Source: an uncultured Collinsella sp.
GTDB taxonomy: Bacteria; Actinomycetota; Coriobacteriia; Coriobacteriales; Coriobacteriaceae
Assembly: GCA_958354105.1 (NCBI GenBank)
Contig: CATWVA010000001.1
Span: 124,001 to 188,000, forward strand
Length of the DNA stretch: 64,000 nucleotides
Direction: 5' to 3'
Both the position numbers and the translations under genes were made by a program. The notes beneath the pieces are model-generated. The model made no database searches, was not told the origin of the DNA, and was given only the letters and a program-made list of their open reading frames with translations. Of the stretch, positions 56,435-64,000 are shown one piece after another (the stretch's first letter is position 1; each line of letters opens with the position of its first letter).

Positions 56435-57341
56435 CGCTGGCCTCCTTGACGCCGTCGGCTCCCTTGTCGGCGCCTGCGCGCTTTGCCTTGCGCTCGGCGT
56501 TAAGCTCGGCATCGCTCTCACGCACCAGCTTAATGATCGCCGCGCATGCCTCCTCGCCCACCAGGTCGCGGGCACGGACCGTCAGGCGCGTAGCCTCCTG
56601 CTTGTCGCCGTCGCTCGCAGCGTCGGTCGCACACATGATCAGGCAGATGGCGATCTCGGCCGAAGGTGAAGTCGGCACGCCTTGCAGGGCCAGTTCACCC
56701 ATCACGTGGTCGTCGCTCTCATCAGCGGCATCCGGATAGGTGGTATGGATCTTGTTGAGCAGGCGCGTCGTATGCGCATCGTTGGGCGCCAGGCGCAGCG
56801 CCAGACGCGCGCAGCCCACGGCAGCCGAAATGTTCTCGGTCTCGGGCTCCAAGAAGTACTGACCCAAATTGGTGTAGGCGCGTGCGGCGCACTTACCGTC
56901 GCTCGCGCGCTCCAGCACCGAGAACGAGAGCGATGCCCACTCCTGCTTGTCCTCGAGCGCGCGGAACAGCTCGGCCAAGTCCAAGCGATAGTTGCAGTTC
57001 ATGGGATCCCAACGCACGGCCTGCATCAGGGCATTCCGAGCACTCACATAATCCTGCTGGCGAATGTAGGCAAACGCCATGTCGGAGTACAGGCGGTCAA
57101 AGGGAACCTCGACCTGCACCAGCTCGCGCGGATCCTTCTCCACGCGGCGATAGGCCAGGCGCTCAAACTTGCTGTCGAAGCTAAAGTACTGGCGCTTCTC
57201 CTCCGTCTTGCACTCGGCGTCGATATACTCCTCGGCGAGCTCCACCAGACGCTCCAACAGCGGCGTCGCCGTAGCCAGGTCGCCCTGCGCCAGATAGTTC
57301 TCGGCATACGTGATGTCTTCCAAGCTGATAGGCAGGTCCAT
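56424..57341 (-). CDS. TPR-like protein of unknown function
   Basis: A 305-residue soluble protein with tetratricopeptide-like helical repeats (AENYLAQGDLATATPLLERLVELA, DMAFAYIRQQDYVSARNALMQAV, ARAYTNLGQYF, GCARLALRLAPNDAHTTRLL). The C-terminus is Lys/Ala-rich. It has no signal peptide. It overlaps smpB and probably shares its message. The start follows GAGGAGTTGTC. I cannot assign a function. Confidence 0.78.
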   Translation of the reverse strand: MDLPISLEDITYAENYLAQGDLATATPLLERLVELAEEYIDAECKTEEKRQYFSFDSKFERLAYRRVEKDPRELVQVEVPFDRLYSDMAFAYIRQQDYVSARNALMQAVRWDPMNCNYRLDLAELFRALEDKQEWASLSFSVLERASDGKCAARAYTNLGQYFLEPETENISAAVGCARLALRLAPNDAHTTRLLNKIHTTYPDAADESDDHVMGELALQGVPTSPSAEIAICLIMCATDAASDGDKQEATRLTVRARDLVGEEACAAIIKLVRESDAELNAERKAKRAGADKGADGVKEASDAQ

Positions 57342-57438
57342 GACAACTCCTCGGTCCGGGCGGCAGACTCAACGCGCGCCTTAAATATCGGTCAATACAC
57401 AAAACCCGGGTCTCTTACGAGGCCCGGGCGTTCAATTT

Positions 57439-57515
57439 TGGTAGCCCGTACCAGATTCGAACTGGTGATCTCCGCCTTGAGAGGGCGGCGTCCTAAACCG
57501 CTAGACGAACGGGCC
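57439..57515 (-). tRNA. tRNA-Glu (CTC)
   Basis: The minus strand folds as a cloverleaf: acceptor GGCCCGT / ACGGGCT, D-arm, anticodon stem CCGCC-CTCTCAA-GGCGG with anticodon CTC, and T-loop GTTCGAATC. A CCA end is encoded. The neighbouring Gln gene is 17 bp away. Confidence 0.95.
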
Positions 57516-57532
57516 ATATGTAGCAAATGCAA

Positions 57533-57606
57533 TGGCTGGGATGGAGGGAGTCGAACCCCCATTGACGGAACCAGAATCCGCTGTCCTGCCATTAGACGAC
57601 ATCCCA
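57533..57606 (-). tRNA. tRNA-Gln (CTG)
   Basis: Acceptor TGGGATG / CATCCCA with discriminator G and encoded CCA; anticodon loop TTCTGGT with anticodon CTG; T-loop GGTTCGACTCC. It is the upstream partner of tRNA-Glu in a two-tRNA unit. Confidence 0.95.
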
Positions 57607-57882
57607 ATGACTGCATCGCTGCGCTCGGCTGTGCCTTTGCGCAAGAAAGAAATATACGGGAAGTACCGCCGTGACGCAAGCCCCAATTTTGACTTTTTTA
57701 AAATTCAGCCAAATTGGCCTAATTTAGTCCAACCCGTGAAGGACCTGTGAAGCCGACCGCTGCACACGAAGGGCAAAACGCCGCGAGCGGTAGCCGTCAA
57801 CCGTTGGCAGATTCTACCGTGAAAACGATAGCACCAGGCAACACAATCGGAGTATCAATGATCGCGTAGATATCGAGGCGCC

Positions 57883-58293
57883 ATGGACGAAGAGCTTGAT
57901 TACCTATGGGAGACCCTGGGCCTCGAGATCACTGCTGACCTTTGGCCCGAACGGGACAAAATCCATCCCACACTGCGCCCCGCCATCACGGTGATGCAGG
58001 CAAACTACCGCCGTGCATCCTTTTTGATCATGCGGATGTCATGGCACGCGGGACTCCCCGACCTTAAGCGAATCCAGGCAAGCCTCGTCGAGCTGTCCGG
58101 CATGCCGACCGTCATATCCGAGGCGCGCCTGGAGCAGCGCCAGCGCGAGCGACTGCAACAGCAGCGGATTCCCTTTATCTGCCCCGGCATTCAGGCATAC
58201 CTGCCCTTTATGGACGAGGAGTACTGGAGCGGCAAGCCCAACAAGCACGTAAAGGTCTACGATCCGCACGAATGGGCACAGCTGAAGGACTGA
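57883..58293 (+). CDS. Small protein, possible MarR-like winged helix
   Basis: A 136-residue protein. The C-terminal half reads SGMPTVISEARLEQRQRERL then QQQRIPFICPGIQAYLPF. The last part resembles the conserved IPF-vPG-Q-ylPF end of a MarR-like winged-helix group found in lactic bacteria; the match is remembered, not computed. No DNA-binding helix is obvious. GAGG four bases before ATG 57883 supports the start. It lies next to the tRNA genes and converges with the Spx-like gene. Confidence 0.55.
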   Translation: MDEELDYLWETLGLEITADLWPERDKIHPTLRPAITVMQANYRRASFLIMRMSWHAGLPDLKRIQASLVELSGMPTVISEARLEQRQRERLQQQRIPFICPGIQAYLPFMDEEYWSGKPNKHVKVYDPHEWAQLKD

Positions 58294-58338
58294 CTGGGGC
58301 AGGCCCGCACTCGAAATGGGACGTACTTTCCGCAGCCG

Positions 58339-58698
58339 CTACAGCAACGCCTCGGCCCAAGCCGATTCCCTAAAGCCGGGAATCACAAAGTCGTCGCCCA
58401 CCAGCAGCGGACGCTTGACCAGCATGCCGTCGGTCGCCAGCAGCTCGTAGCACTCCCGATCCGTCATGCCCGCATCCAGGCGCGCCTTCAGGCCCAGCTC
58501 TCGATATTTCATGCCCGACGAATTAAAGAAGCGCCGCACCGGCAGCCCCGAACGAGCAATCCAGGTCGCTAGCTCATCAGCCGTGGGATTGTCCAAAACG
58601 ATATCGCGGTCGATATACTCTACCCCGTGTTCGTCCAGCCACGCCTTGGCCTTTTTGCAGGTCGAGCACTTGGGATATTCAACAAACAGTACGGTCAT
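58339..58698 (-). CDS. Spx/ArsC-family thioredoxin-fold protein
   Basis: A 119-residue protein with the N-terminal redox motif EYPKCSTCKKAKAWL (C-x2-C) and the family signature RRFFNSSGMKYRELGL and KRPLLVGDDFVIPGF. Members are Spx/MgsR-type RNA polymerase regulators or arsenate reductase-like proteins; lacking Spx partners here, YffB/ArsC-like is equally likely. ATG 58698 follows AAAGGAAATCCC. Confidence 0.85.
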   Translation of the reverse strand: MTVLFVEYPKCSTCKKAKAWLDEHGVEYIDRDIVLDNPTADELATWIARSGLPVRRFFNSSGMKYRELGLKARLDAGMTDRECYELLATDGMLVKRPLLVGDDFVIPGFRESAWAEALL

Positions 58699-58820
58699 GG
58701 GATTTCCTTTCTTAGAGAAAACAGGTGTCTGGAAAACTGCACATCGACGGCCACTCGCGATTGCAGCCGTTATTGTAGTCAATGTCGAAGCGCAGGCAGT
58801 CGCGATGTCTCGTCTTAAGG

Positions 58821-59402
58821 CTAGCGCCTCGCATGGGCGCCGATCGGCCGATTCGCATGGCGCACCAACGCCGCCGCCAGCAATACCAACAGCATGGCGG
58901 TGACATAGCCCGCAGCATCGAATCCTAGATCGATAACGTCGAAATGCCTGCCGGGAACAAAGATCTTATGTACCTGATCGCCAACGGAGCAGGCGGCGCA
59001 AAAGAGCAATACGGGCACGCAACGGGAGCATACGCTCCACGGACGCCTGGAAAAGCAAACCACGACCACCGAGGCGAACAATCCGACGAAGAAAAACTCT
59101 ACGGTATGGGCAACGCGACGGACGTTCGTGCCCACCCACATGCGAATGGAAGCAAGTCGGCCAGACCGGACATTCGAGGCAGCCGAATCGGCGCCCCCGG
59201 TCATTCCGTTCTCCGTCTGGGCTTCACCCGTGGCATCGACAGCCTGAACGCCCGTAGCCTGACCCTCTACCACACGCGCGGTGGACTCGCTCAGCAACGA
59301 CGTCTCCACCGCATTTTGCTCCGTCAGCACCCAGATGCCCGCCAGCGTTACAACGAACAGAACGATCGCGGTCCATCCGATTATTTGTTTTACGCGCGAC
59401 AA
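58821..59402 (-). CDS. VanZ family membrane protein
   Basis: A 193-residue protein with an N-terminal helix, an Ala/Gly/Thr-rich external segment and three further helices. HTVEFFFVGLFAS and DQVHKIFVPGRHFDVIDLGFDAAG match the VanZ family. VanZ gives low-level teicoplanin resistance in enterococci, but most chromosomal homologues have no known role. The start follows AAGGAGGTTGGCCCTTGTCGCGC-type leader (AAAGGAGG near 59415). Monocistronic. Confidence 0.82.
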   Translation of the reverse strand: MSRVKQIIGWTAIVLFVVTLAGIWVLTEQNAVETSLLSESTARVVEGQATGVQAVDATGEAQTENGMTGGADSAASNVRSGRLASIRMWVGTNVRRVAHTVEFFFVGLFASVVVVCFSRRPWSVCSRCVPVLLFCAACSVGDQVHKIFVPGRHFDVIDLGFDAAGYVTAMLLVLLAAALVRHANRPIGAHARR

Positions 59403-59507
59403 GGGCCAACCTCCTTTTTTTGAATATCAGCGAGTGTAGCCCCAAATGACATCGTCACCGTATCAAAATTTGAATCGCAACAGGAAGCGACAAAGCGACG
59501 CAAACCT

Positions 59508-60113
59508 CTACCCCGCCTCGCGCATCCAGCGATCGAACGTCCCCACGCACACGCCCAGGCACTTTGCTGCCTGGCTGCGGGTTATATCGCCCGCCTCATA
59601 GCTATCGCGCACCAGCTCAAACTGAGGAGGGCACGGCTTGCGAGGTCGACCGAAACGGACCCCTCGCGCCCGCGCAGCTGCAATTCCCTCCGCCTGGCGC
59701 CGATGGATATTCTCGCGCTCCACCTGCGCCACGTAGCTCAGCAGTTGCAGCACAATATCGGCAATCAGGGTGTTGGTCACATCCGGCGTGCCGCTGGCCC
59801 TGACGCGCGTGTCAAGCAATGGCATGTCCAACACCACAATGGCAACCCCGAGCTCCTTGGTAATGCGTCGCCATTCCTCAAGAATCTCGGAGTAATTACG
59901 GCCAAGTCGGTCGATAGAAAGCACCACCAGCACGTCCCCGTCTCCCAGGATGTGCAGCAGCTCGCGATACCGCGGGCGATCGAAGTCCTTGCCGCTCGCA
60001 TGGTCGGCATAAATATTCGCCGAGCCCACGCCATAGGCGCCCAGCGCATCCAGCTGCCGATTCAGATTCTGATCGCGCGAACTCACCCGCGCATAACCGT
60101 ACACCGTCGCCAT
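59508..60113 (-). CDS. Serine recombinase (resolvase/invertase)
   Basis: A 201-residue small serine recombinase. The catalytic serine is in YGYARVSSRDQNLNRQ, followed by SIDRLGRNYSEILEEW, the RRQAEGIAAARARG linker and a C-terminal helix-turn-helix ITRSQAAKCLGVCVGTFDRW. It is complete. No transposase, second recombinase or invertible gene is adjacent, so its substrate site is unknown. A palindrome begins 19 bp upstream of the start and may be its binding site. Confidence 0.92.
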   Translation of the reverse strand: MATVYGYARVSSRDQNLNRQLDALGAYGVGSANIYADHASGKDFDRPRYRELLHILGDGDVLVVLSIDRLGRNYSEILEEWRRITKELGVAIVVLDMPLLDTRVRASGTPDVTNTLIADIVLQLLSYVAQVERENIHRRQAEGIAAARARGVRFGRPRKPCPPQFELVRDSYEAGDITRSQAAKCLGVCVGTFDRWMREAG

Positions 60114-60131
60114 CTCATCCCCGCTTTCTTG

Positions 60132-60172
60132 TAAACCTGCCAAAAAGGGACAGGTTTATTTTGGTAGGTTTT
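60132..60172. repeat. Palindrome upstream of serine recombinase
   Basis: TAAACCTGCCAAAA and TTTTGGTAGGTTT (60132-60145, 60159-60172) are near-perfect inverted arms; GGGACAGGTTTA between them can also pair with the left arm. It could be a recombinase operator/crossover site or a promoter element. Confidence 0.6.
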
Positions 60173-60290
60173 ACCTCTCGAATAGCAGGTAAGCGGGCGG
60201 CCGAGCAGACGGCAAGGTAGCCATGATCCAAATGCGGAGGGCGGCCCCGAAAGACCGCCCTCCGCTCTCCCGCCATGAGTCGAGATTTGG

Positions 60291-62426
60291 CTAATGGATA
60301 AGCTTAAAGTCCAAGTGCCCACGCGTGGTATTGACGCGCGAGACCTCGATAATCACGCGCTGACCCAGTTCATAGCGAGTCCCCGTGTCGGCACCTGTGA
60401 GCGTGAGCGCATCCTCGTCGAACTCGAACCACTCGTTGCCCAGGCTCTTGATCGAAACCAAGCCTTCGACCTGCGTCAGGTCCAAGCGCACAAAGAGGCC
60501 CATGCTGCTAACCCACGAGACGGTTCCGGCATAGCGCTCGCCCAGACGGTCCTCATAGTACTGGGCAATCTTGATCTTTTGCGTCGCATGGCTAGCGGCA
60601 TCTGCCGCGCGCTCGGCATCGCTGCATGCGCGGCAGATCTGCGGCAGAATGCGCGGCAGCGACTCGCGCCCCTTGCCGATCAGCCGCGGCGTACGGACCA
60701 GGGCGTCCTTGCCGCCGAGCTGCTCATAGGCCAACTGCAGTTTGAGCACGCGGTGCACCACCAGATCGGGGTAGCGACGGATGGGACTCGTAAAGTGACA
60801 GTAGCACGGCGCGGCGAGCGCAAAGTGGCCCTCGTTGCGCGGCTTGTACAGTGCGCGCTGCATGCTGCGCAGAAGCAGCGTGTTGACGAGCGGTGCGTTG
60901 GCCGTACCGGCGGCAGCATCAACTGCAGCCTGTAGCTCATCGGGACTCCCCAGGGCGATACCGGCAGCACGGCGATCGTCGATGATGCCTAGCTGCGCCA
61001 GCGCAACGGCGGCACCGTGCAGGCTATCGGGGCTCGGATCCTCATGCACGCGATAGCAGGCCTCGATATCACGGTCTGCCAGCCACTCTGCAACGCACTC
61101 GTTGGCGAGTAGCATGGCTTCCTCGATAAGCGACGTGGCACACGAACGCTCGCGCGCCACAATCTGCACGGGTACTCCGTCCTCATCCAATAGAGCGCGA
61201 ATCTCGGCCGTGTCAAAATCGACTGAGCCGCGGGCACGACGAATACGACGGCGAAGTTCGGCGAGTTCGTTGGCGGCGACAAGGAAATCGCCGAGGTCGA
61301 CGTTATAGCCGCGAGCAGTTTCCTCGCACGCAAGACCGCGCTCAAGCGCCTCCTCGCGCGAGGCCTCAGCAGCCGCAACATCCTCAGCGGCGCCTTCCAG
61401 CACCGAATACTCAACCGCGCCGGCACGCACCAGCAGCGCCTCGGCGCCGTCATAGTCCATACGCACACGCGAGCGAATCACGCTGGGGTAAGGATCGTAA
61501 TGCCGCACGCGACCCTGCGCATCGAGCTCAATGTCAACGGTAAACGCAAGACGGTCCTCGTCAGGGCGAAGCGAGCATAGGTCACAGGACAGGCGTTCGG
61601 GCAGCATGGGAAGCACGCGATCGGCCAGATACACCGATGTCGTACGATGGCGAGCCTCAAGATCGATATGCCCGTCCCAAGCCACATAGTGAGAAACGTC
61701 AGCGATATGCACACCCAGCTTGTAGCCACCCTCGGGCGTGCGCTCAAGCGAAATGGCATCGTCAAAGTCGCGCGCGTCGACCGGGTCGATCGTGATGACA
61801 AAGCGGTCGCGCAGATCGCGGCGGAGCGGGTCCTTAAGCGCCGCGGACACATCGAGCGAAAGCCCCTCGGCCTCGTCCAGCGCGGCCTCGGGATAGCTAT
61901 CGGTATAGCCGTAACGCGCCATCACGTATTGAACGCCCAAATCGGGCGCGTCATCTCCGCCAATGCGGCGTTCGATCGTCACGGTGCCCGATTCCGGGCG
62001 CGTCGGGTAGGTCAAAATGCGCGCGACAACGGCATCACCCGGGTGGACGCCCAGACGATCCGCCGAGGTATCCTCGGGCAGAATGAAGAAGTCGGCCTTC
62101 AGGCGCGAATCGAGCGGCTCGATCACACCGAGCGGACCAGCGGTCTGGTACGTACCCACCACGCTTATGGCTGCGCGCTCAACCACGCCTTCGATCACGG
62201 CGCGCCGCTCACCGTGCGGGCTGTTCTTAATGCTCACGGCAACGGTATCGCCATCCATGATCTCGCGCTTACCGCGGCCCATAACCTTGTAGTCGCCGCT
62301 CTCGGTTATGACATAGGCGCCATGCTCATGGAGCTGCACGCGCCCGGTCAGGCTCGGACGGCGTTCGCTGCGCACCGGCCCACGCTTATTGCGGGCACCG
62401 CGCTTATGCTTGTTATTGCGCCCCAT
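60291..62426 (-). CDS. rnr: Ribonuclease R
   Basis: A 711-residue processive 3'-5' exoribonuclease. Order: basic N-terminus, cold-shock OB folds, RNB catalytic domain with ITIDPVDARDFDDAISLER and HFTSPIRRYPDLVVHRVL, and C-terminal S1 domain (YAGTVSWVSSMGLFVRLD). It degrades structured RNA and works with SmpB-tmRNA in rescue; smpB is 4 kb away. ATG 62426 follows GGAGGCGCC. Monocistronic. Confidence 0.96.
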   Translation of the reverse strand: MGRNNKHKRGARNKRGPVRSERRPSLTGRVQLHEHGAYVITESGDYKVMGRGKREIMDGDTVAVSIKNSPHGERRAVIEGVVERAAISVVGTYQTAGPLGVIEPLDSRLKADFFILPEDTSADRLGVHPGDAVVARILTYPTRPESGTVTIERRIGGDDAPDLGVQYVMARYGYTDSYPEAALDEAEGLSLDVSAALKDPLRRDLRDRFVITIDPVDARDFDDAISLERTPEGGYKLGVHIADVSHYVAWDGHIDLEARHRTTSVYLADRVLPMLPERLSCDLCSLRPDEDRLAFTVDIELDAQGRVRHYDPYPSVIRSRVRMDYDGAEALLVRAGAVEYSVLEGAAEDVAAAEASREEALERGLACEETARGYNVDLGDFLVAANELAELRRRIRRARGSVDFDTAEIRALLDEDGVPVQIVARERSCATSLIEEAMLLANECVAEWLADRDIEACYRVHEDPSPDSLHGAAVALAQLGIIDDRRAAGIALGSPDELQAAVDAAAGTANAPLVNTLLLRSMQRALYKPRNEGHFALAAPCYCHFTSPIRRYPDLVVHRVLKLQLAYEQLGGKDALVRTPRLIGKGRESLPRILPQICRACSDAERAADAASHATQKIKIAQYYEDRLGERYAGTVSWVSSMGLFVRLDLTQVEGLVSIKSLGNEWFEFDEDALTLTGADTGTRYELGQRVIIEVSRVNTTRGHLDFKLIH

Positions 62427-62502
62427 GGCGCCTCCTTGCTATCGATGACGAACTCCAAAGAGTCTACCCAAATGATTCGCTTTCCTGCCGTTCCCTTGGG
62501 AT

Positions 62503-62538
62503 CAAAAAACGGGCCGCCCCATAAGAGACGACCCGTTG
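62503..62538 (-). terminator. Terminator of ftsE-ftsX
   Basis: On the minus strand AACGGGTCG...CGGCCCGTT ends in a run of six T, 25 bases past the ftsX stop. A P2-like remnant with TTGGGATCA adjoins it. Confidence 0.85.
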
Positions 62539-62561
62539 GAAGGGATGAATTCCAGGCATGC

Positions 62562-63482
62562 CTACACGCGCAGGTAGCGGCGCATGGCTATGGCAGAACC
62601 AAAGAGACCGATAATCACACCGACCAGAATCAGCGCAGCATAGGTCACCAGGTAGTACTGCATCGGCAGGGCAAACGACATCCAGCCGATGCTCTCCTGC
62701 AAACGCGGAATCATCAGATTGCGCAGCAGCTCCAGAACGCCGATGGAAAGCAGCGAGCCCAAAATGGCCTGCAGTACGCCCTCGGTGATAAACGGGCCGC
62801 GAATGAAGCCGTTGCTGGCGCCGACCAGACGCATAATCGCAATCTCACGACGACGCGCCGTGATGGACAGGCGAATCGTGTTGTTGATGAAGATGAATGC
62901 GATAAAGGTCAGAAGGCCAACGAGCACCACGGCGGCGATGCGGATGTAGTTGGTCACCTGGAACAGGCGGCTCACTTCCTCCTGGCCGTACAGCACGCTC
63001 GCGTTGACGTCGCCGTCATCCGCGATCTTCTGGAAGTCGGCGTTCTTCTTGAGCTTCTCTGCCGTGCTCTCGACCTTGGACGGATCGTCCATCTCAATTG
63101 CAAACGAAGCCGGCAGCGGGTTCTGGCCATCGAGCGCGCTCATGGTGGCGTCGGCGTTGCCCGACATCTTGCTCGTATACTCGGCCAGCGCGTCGTCCTT
63201 GTCCTTATAGGTCACGGACTTGACGTTATTCCACGTCTTAAGCTCGGCCTCAAAAGCCTGAACATCGGCCTGATCGGCGTCATCGCTAATGAACGCGTTG
63301 ATGACAACCTGATCCTCGACGGTGCCGATCACGGAGTTCAGCATCGCGGAGCCCATGATGAACAGGCCGATGATAAACAGCGAAAGGAAGATCGTGATGA
63401 CGGCGCCGAGCGAGGTAGTCCAGTTACGGAAGAAGTGACTGATTGCCTCTTTGAAGGAGTAGCCCACGTTAGTTGGTGCCAT
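62562..63482 (-). CDS. ftsX: Cell division protein FtsX
   Basis: A 306-residue permease-like protein. N-terminal helix (TTSLGAVITIFLSLFIIGLFIMG), an extracytoplasmic domain of about 120 residues, then three helices and the MacB/FtsX signature REIAIMRLVGASNGFIRGPF. With FtsE it activates peptidoglycan hydrolases at the septum. Its start overlaps the ftsE stop by 14 bp. Confidence 0.95.
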   Translation of the reverse strand: MAPTNVGYSFKEAISHFFRNWTTSLGAVITIFLSLFIIGLFIMGSAMLNSVIGTVEDQVVINAFISDDADQADVQAFEAELKTWNNVKSVTYKDKDDALAEYTSKMSGNADATMSALDGQNPLPASFAIEMDDPSKVESTAEKLKKNADFQKIADDGDVNASVLYGQEEVSRLFQVTNYIRIAAVVLVGLLTFIAFIFINNTIRLSITARRREIAIMRLVGASNGFIRGPFITEGVLQAILGSLLSIGVLELLRNLMIPRLQESIGWMSFALPMQYYLVTYAALILVGVIIGLFGSAIAMRRYLRV

Positions 63483-64000
63483 AGTTGCCGTAACCTCCCC
63501 TCTCCTGGTCGCGGATAACGTGGCCGCCCTCGAGGGCGATCACGCGACGGTGCATGCTATCGACCATCTCGCGGTCGTGCGTGGCGACGATCACGGTGGT
63601 GCCGGTGCGGTTAATACGCTCGAGCAGCTTCATGATGCCCAGCGAGATCGCCGGGTCGAGGTTACCCGTGGGCTCGTCGCAGATCAGCAGCGGCGGACGG
63701 TTGACCATAGCGCGGGCGACGGCGACGCGCTGCTGCTCGCCACCGGAAAGCTGGTCGGGCAGCGAGTCCATCTGATCGGCCAGACCGACCAGACGCAGCA
63801 CCTCCGGCACCTGGCTGCGAATGACGCCCTTAGGCTTGCCGATGCACTGCAGGGCAAACGCCACGTTTTCGTAGGCGGTCTTTTGCGGCAGAAGCTTAAA
63901 GTCCTGGAACACGGCGCCAATCTGGCGGCGCAGGAACGGAACCTTGCGGTTCTTGATCTTCATGAGGTCCTGACCGGCAACCAAGATGCGGCCGCTCGTC
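63469..64000 (-). CDS. ftsE: Cell division ATP-binding protein FtsE, 5' end beyond window
   Basis: The frame is open to the window end, so the N-terminus with Walker A is missing. The visible 176 residues have Q-loop GAVFQDFKLLP, signature LSGGEQQRVAVARAM, Walker B LLICDEPTGNLDP and H-loop VIVATHDRE. It is the ATPase of the FtsEX complex, overlapping ftsX. Confidence 0.95.
   Translation of the reverse strand, partial: TSGRILVAGQDLMKIKNRKVPFLRRQIGAVFQDFKLLPQKTAYENVAFALQCIGKPKGVIRSQVPEVLRLVGLADQMDSLPDQLSGGEQQRVAVARAMVNRPPLLICDEPTGNLDPAISLGIMKLLERINRTGTTVIVATHDREMVDSMHRRVIALEGGHVIRDQERGGYGNYGTN

Noticed and set aside
57439..60113. Integrated element at the tRNA genes using the serine recombinase
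   Set aside because: The tRNAs are intact, no direct repeat of a tRNA end is seen, small serine recombinases do not integrate at tRNAs, and the genes between are ordinary chromosomal types.

Overview
The window looks like a chromosomal segment of a GC-rich, anaerobic gut actinobacterium of the class Coriobacteriia, most probably Collinsella or a close relative. This is inferred from base composition, strict-anaerobe enzymes ([FeFe] hydrogenase, rubredoxin, EFR1-type ferredoxin protein), fermentative sugar metabolism through PTS, and FtsE/FtsX, RNase R, SmpB and MnmA of actinobacterial/firmicute type. No plasmid, prophage or ribosomal RNA operon is visible. Two tRNA genes (Glu-CTC, Gln-CTG) lie near 57.5 kb.

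Layout. 1-7.4 kb: a DUF3284 protein cut by the window edge and an AddA/AddB-type helicase-nuclease pair, all on the minus strand. 7.6-18.5 kb: a TrpR-like regulator (YerC), a small holin-like membrane protein, an Rrf2 regulator divergent from cysteine synthase, tRNA thiolase MnmA, an M42 peptidase, an iron alcohol dehydrogenase, a low-GC LURP-one-like gene, a DUF1275 membrane protein and a YgiQ radical SAM protein. 18.5-26 kb: a CPBP protease, an orphan RelB-like antitoxin, and an operon of an NADH-4Fe4S/GltD-like flavoprotein (frameshifted here), an [FeFe] hydrogenase, a solute-binding lipoprotein and a fused ABC permease-ATPase. 26-30.7 kb: an alpha-glucoside PTS operon with its own antiterminator. 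31-38.3 kb: EFR1 protein, a DEAD-box helicase with a long RG-rich tail, then an FHA protein and a Hanks-type kinase with an extracytoplasmic DUF6273-like domain. 38.8-41.9 kb: copper homeostasis (copA, copZ-like, csoR). 42-57.3 kb: zinc-ribbon membrane protein, amidohydrolase, AbiEi/DUF559-like protein, unknown gene, glutamate synthase (gltB-gltD), Nramp transporter, rubredoxin, flavin reductase, smpB and a TPR protein. 57.8-64 kb: Spx/ArsC-like protein, VanZ protein, orphan serine resolvase, RNase R and ftsX/ftsE (cut by the window end).

The most unusual content is non-coding. Between 34.8 and 55 kb there are 18 copies of a palindromic unit in six clusters. Each unit is a 16-nt arm (consensus TGTCTCGATCTGTAAC), exactly 27 nt of variable sequence, then the inverted arm. 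Units repeat every 79-82 bp. The clusters lie on both sides of three short gene blocks: FHA-kinase, the AbiEi/DUF559-like gene and the Nramp gene. The AbiEi/DUF559-like gene is squeezed between two clusters with 7 bp on its 3' side and about 25 bp on its 5' side, and the polarity of the 27-nt cores appears to switch across it. I do not recognise this element from known CRISPR, REP/BIME or iteron families. Several other palindromic repeat families also occupy intergenic space.
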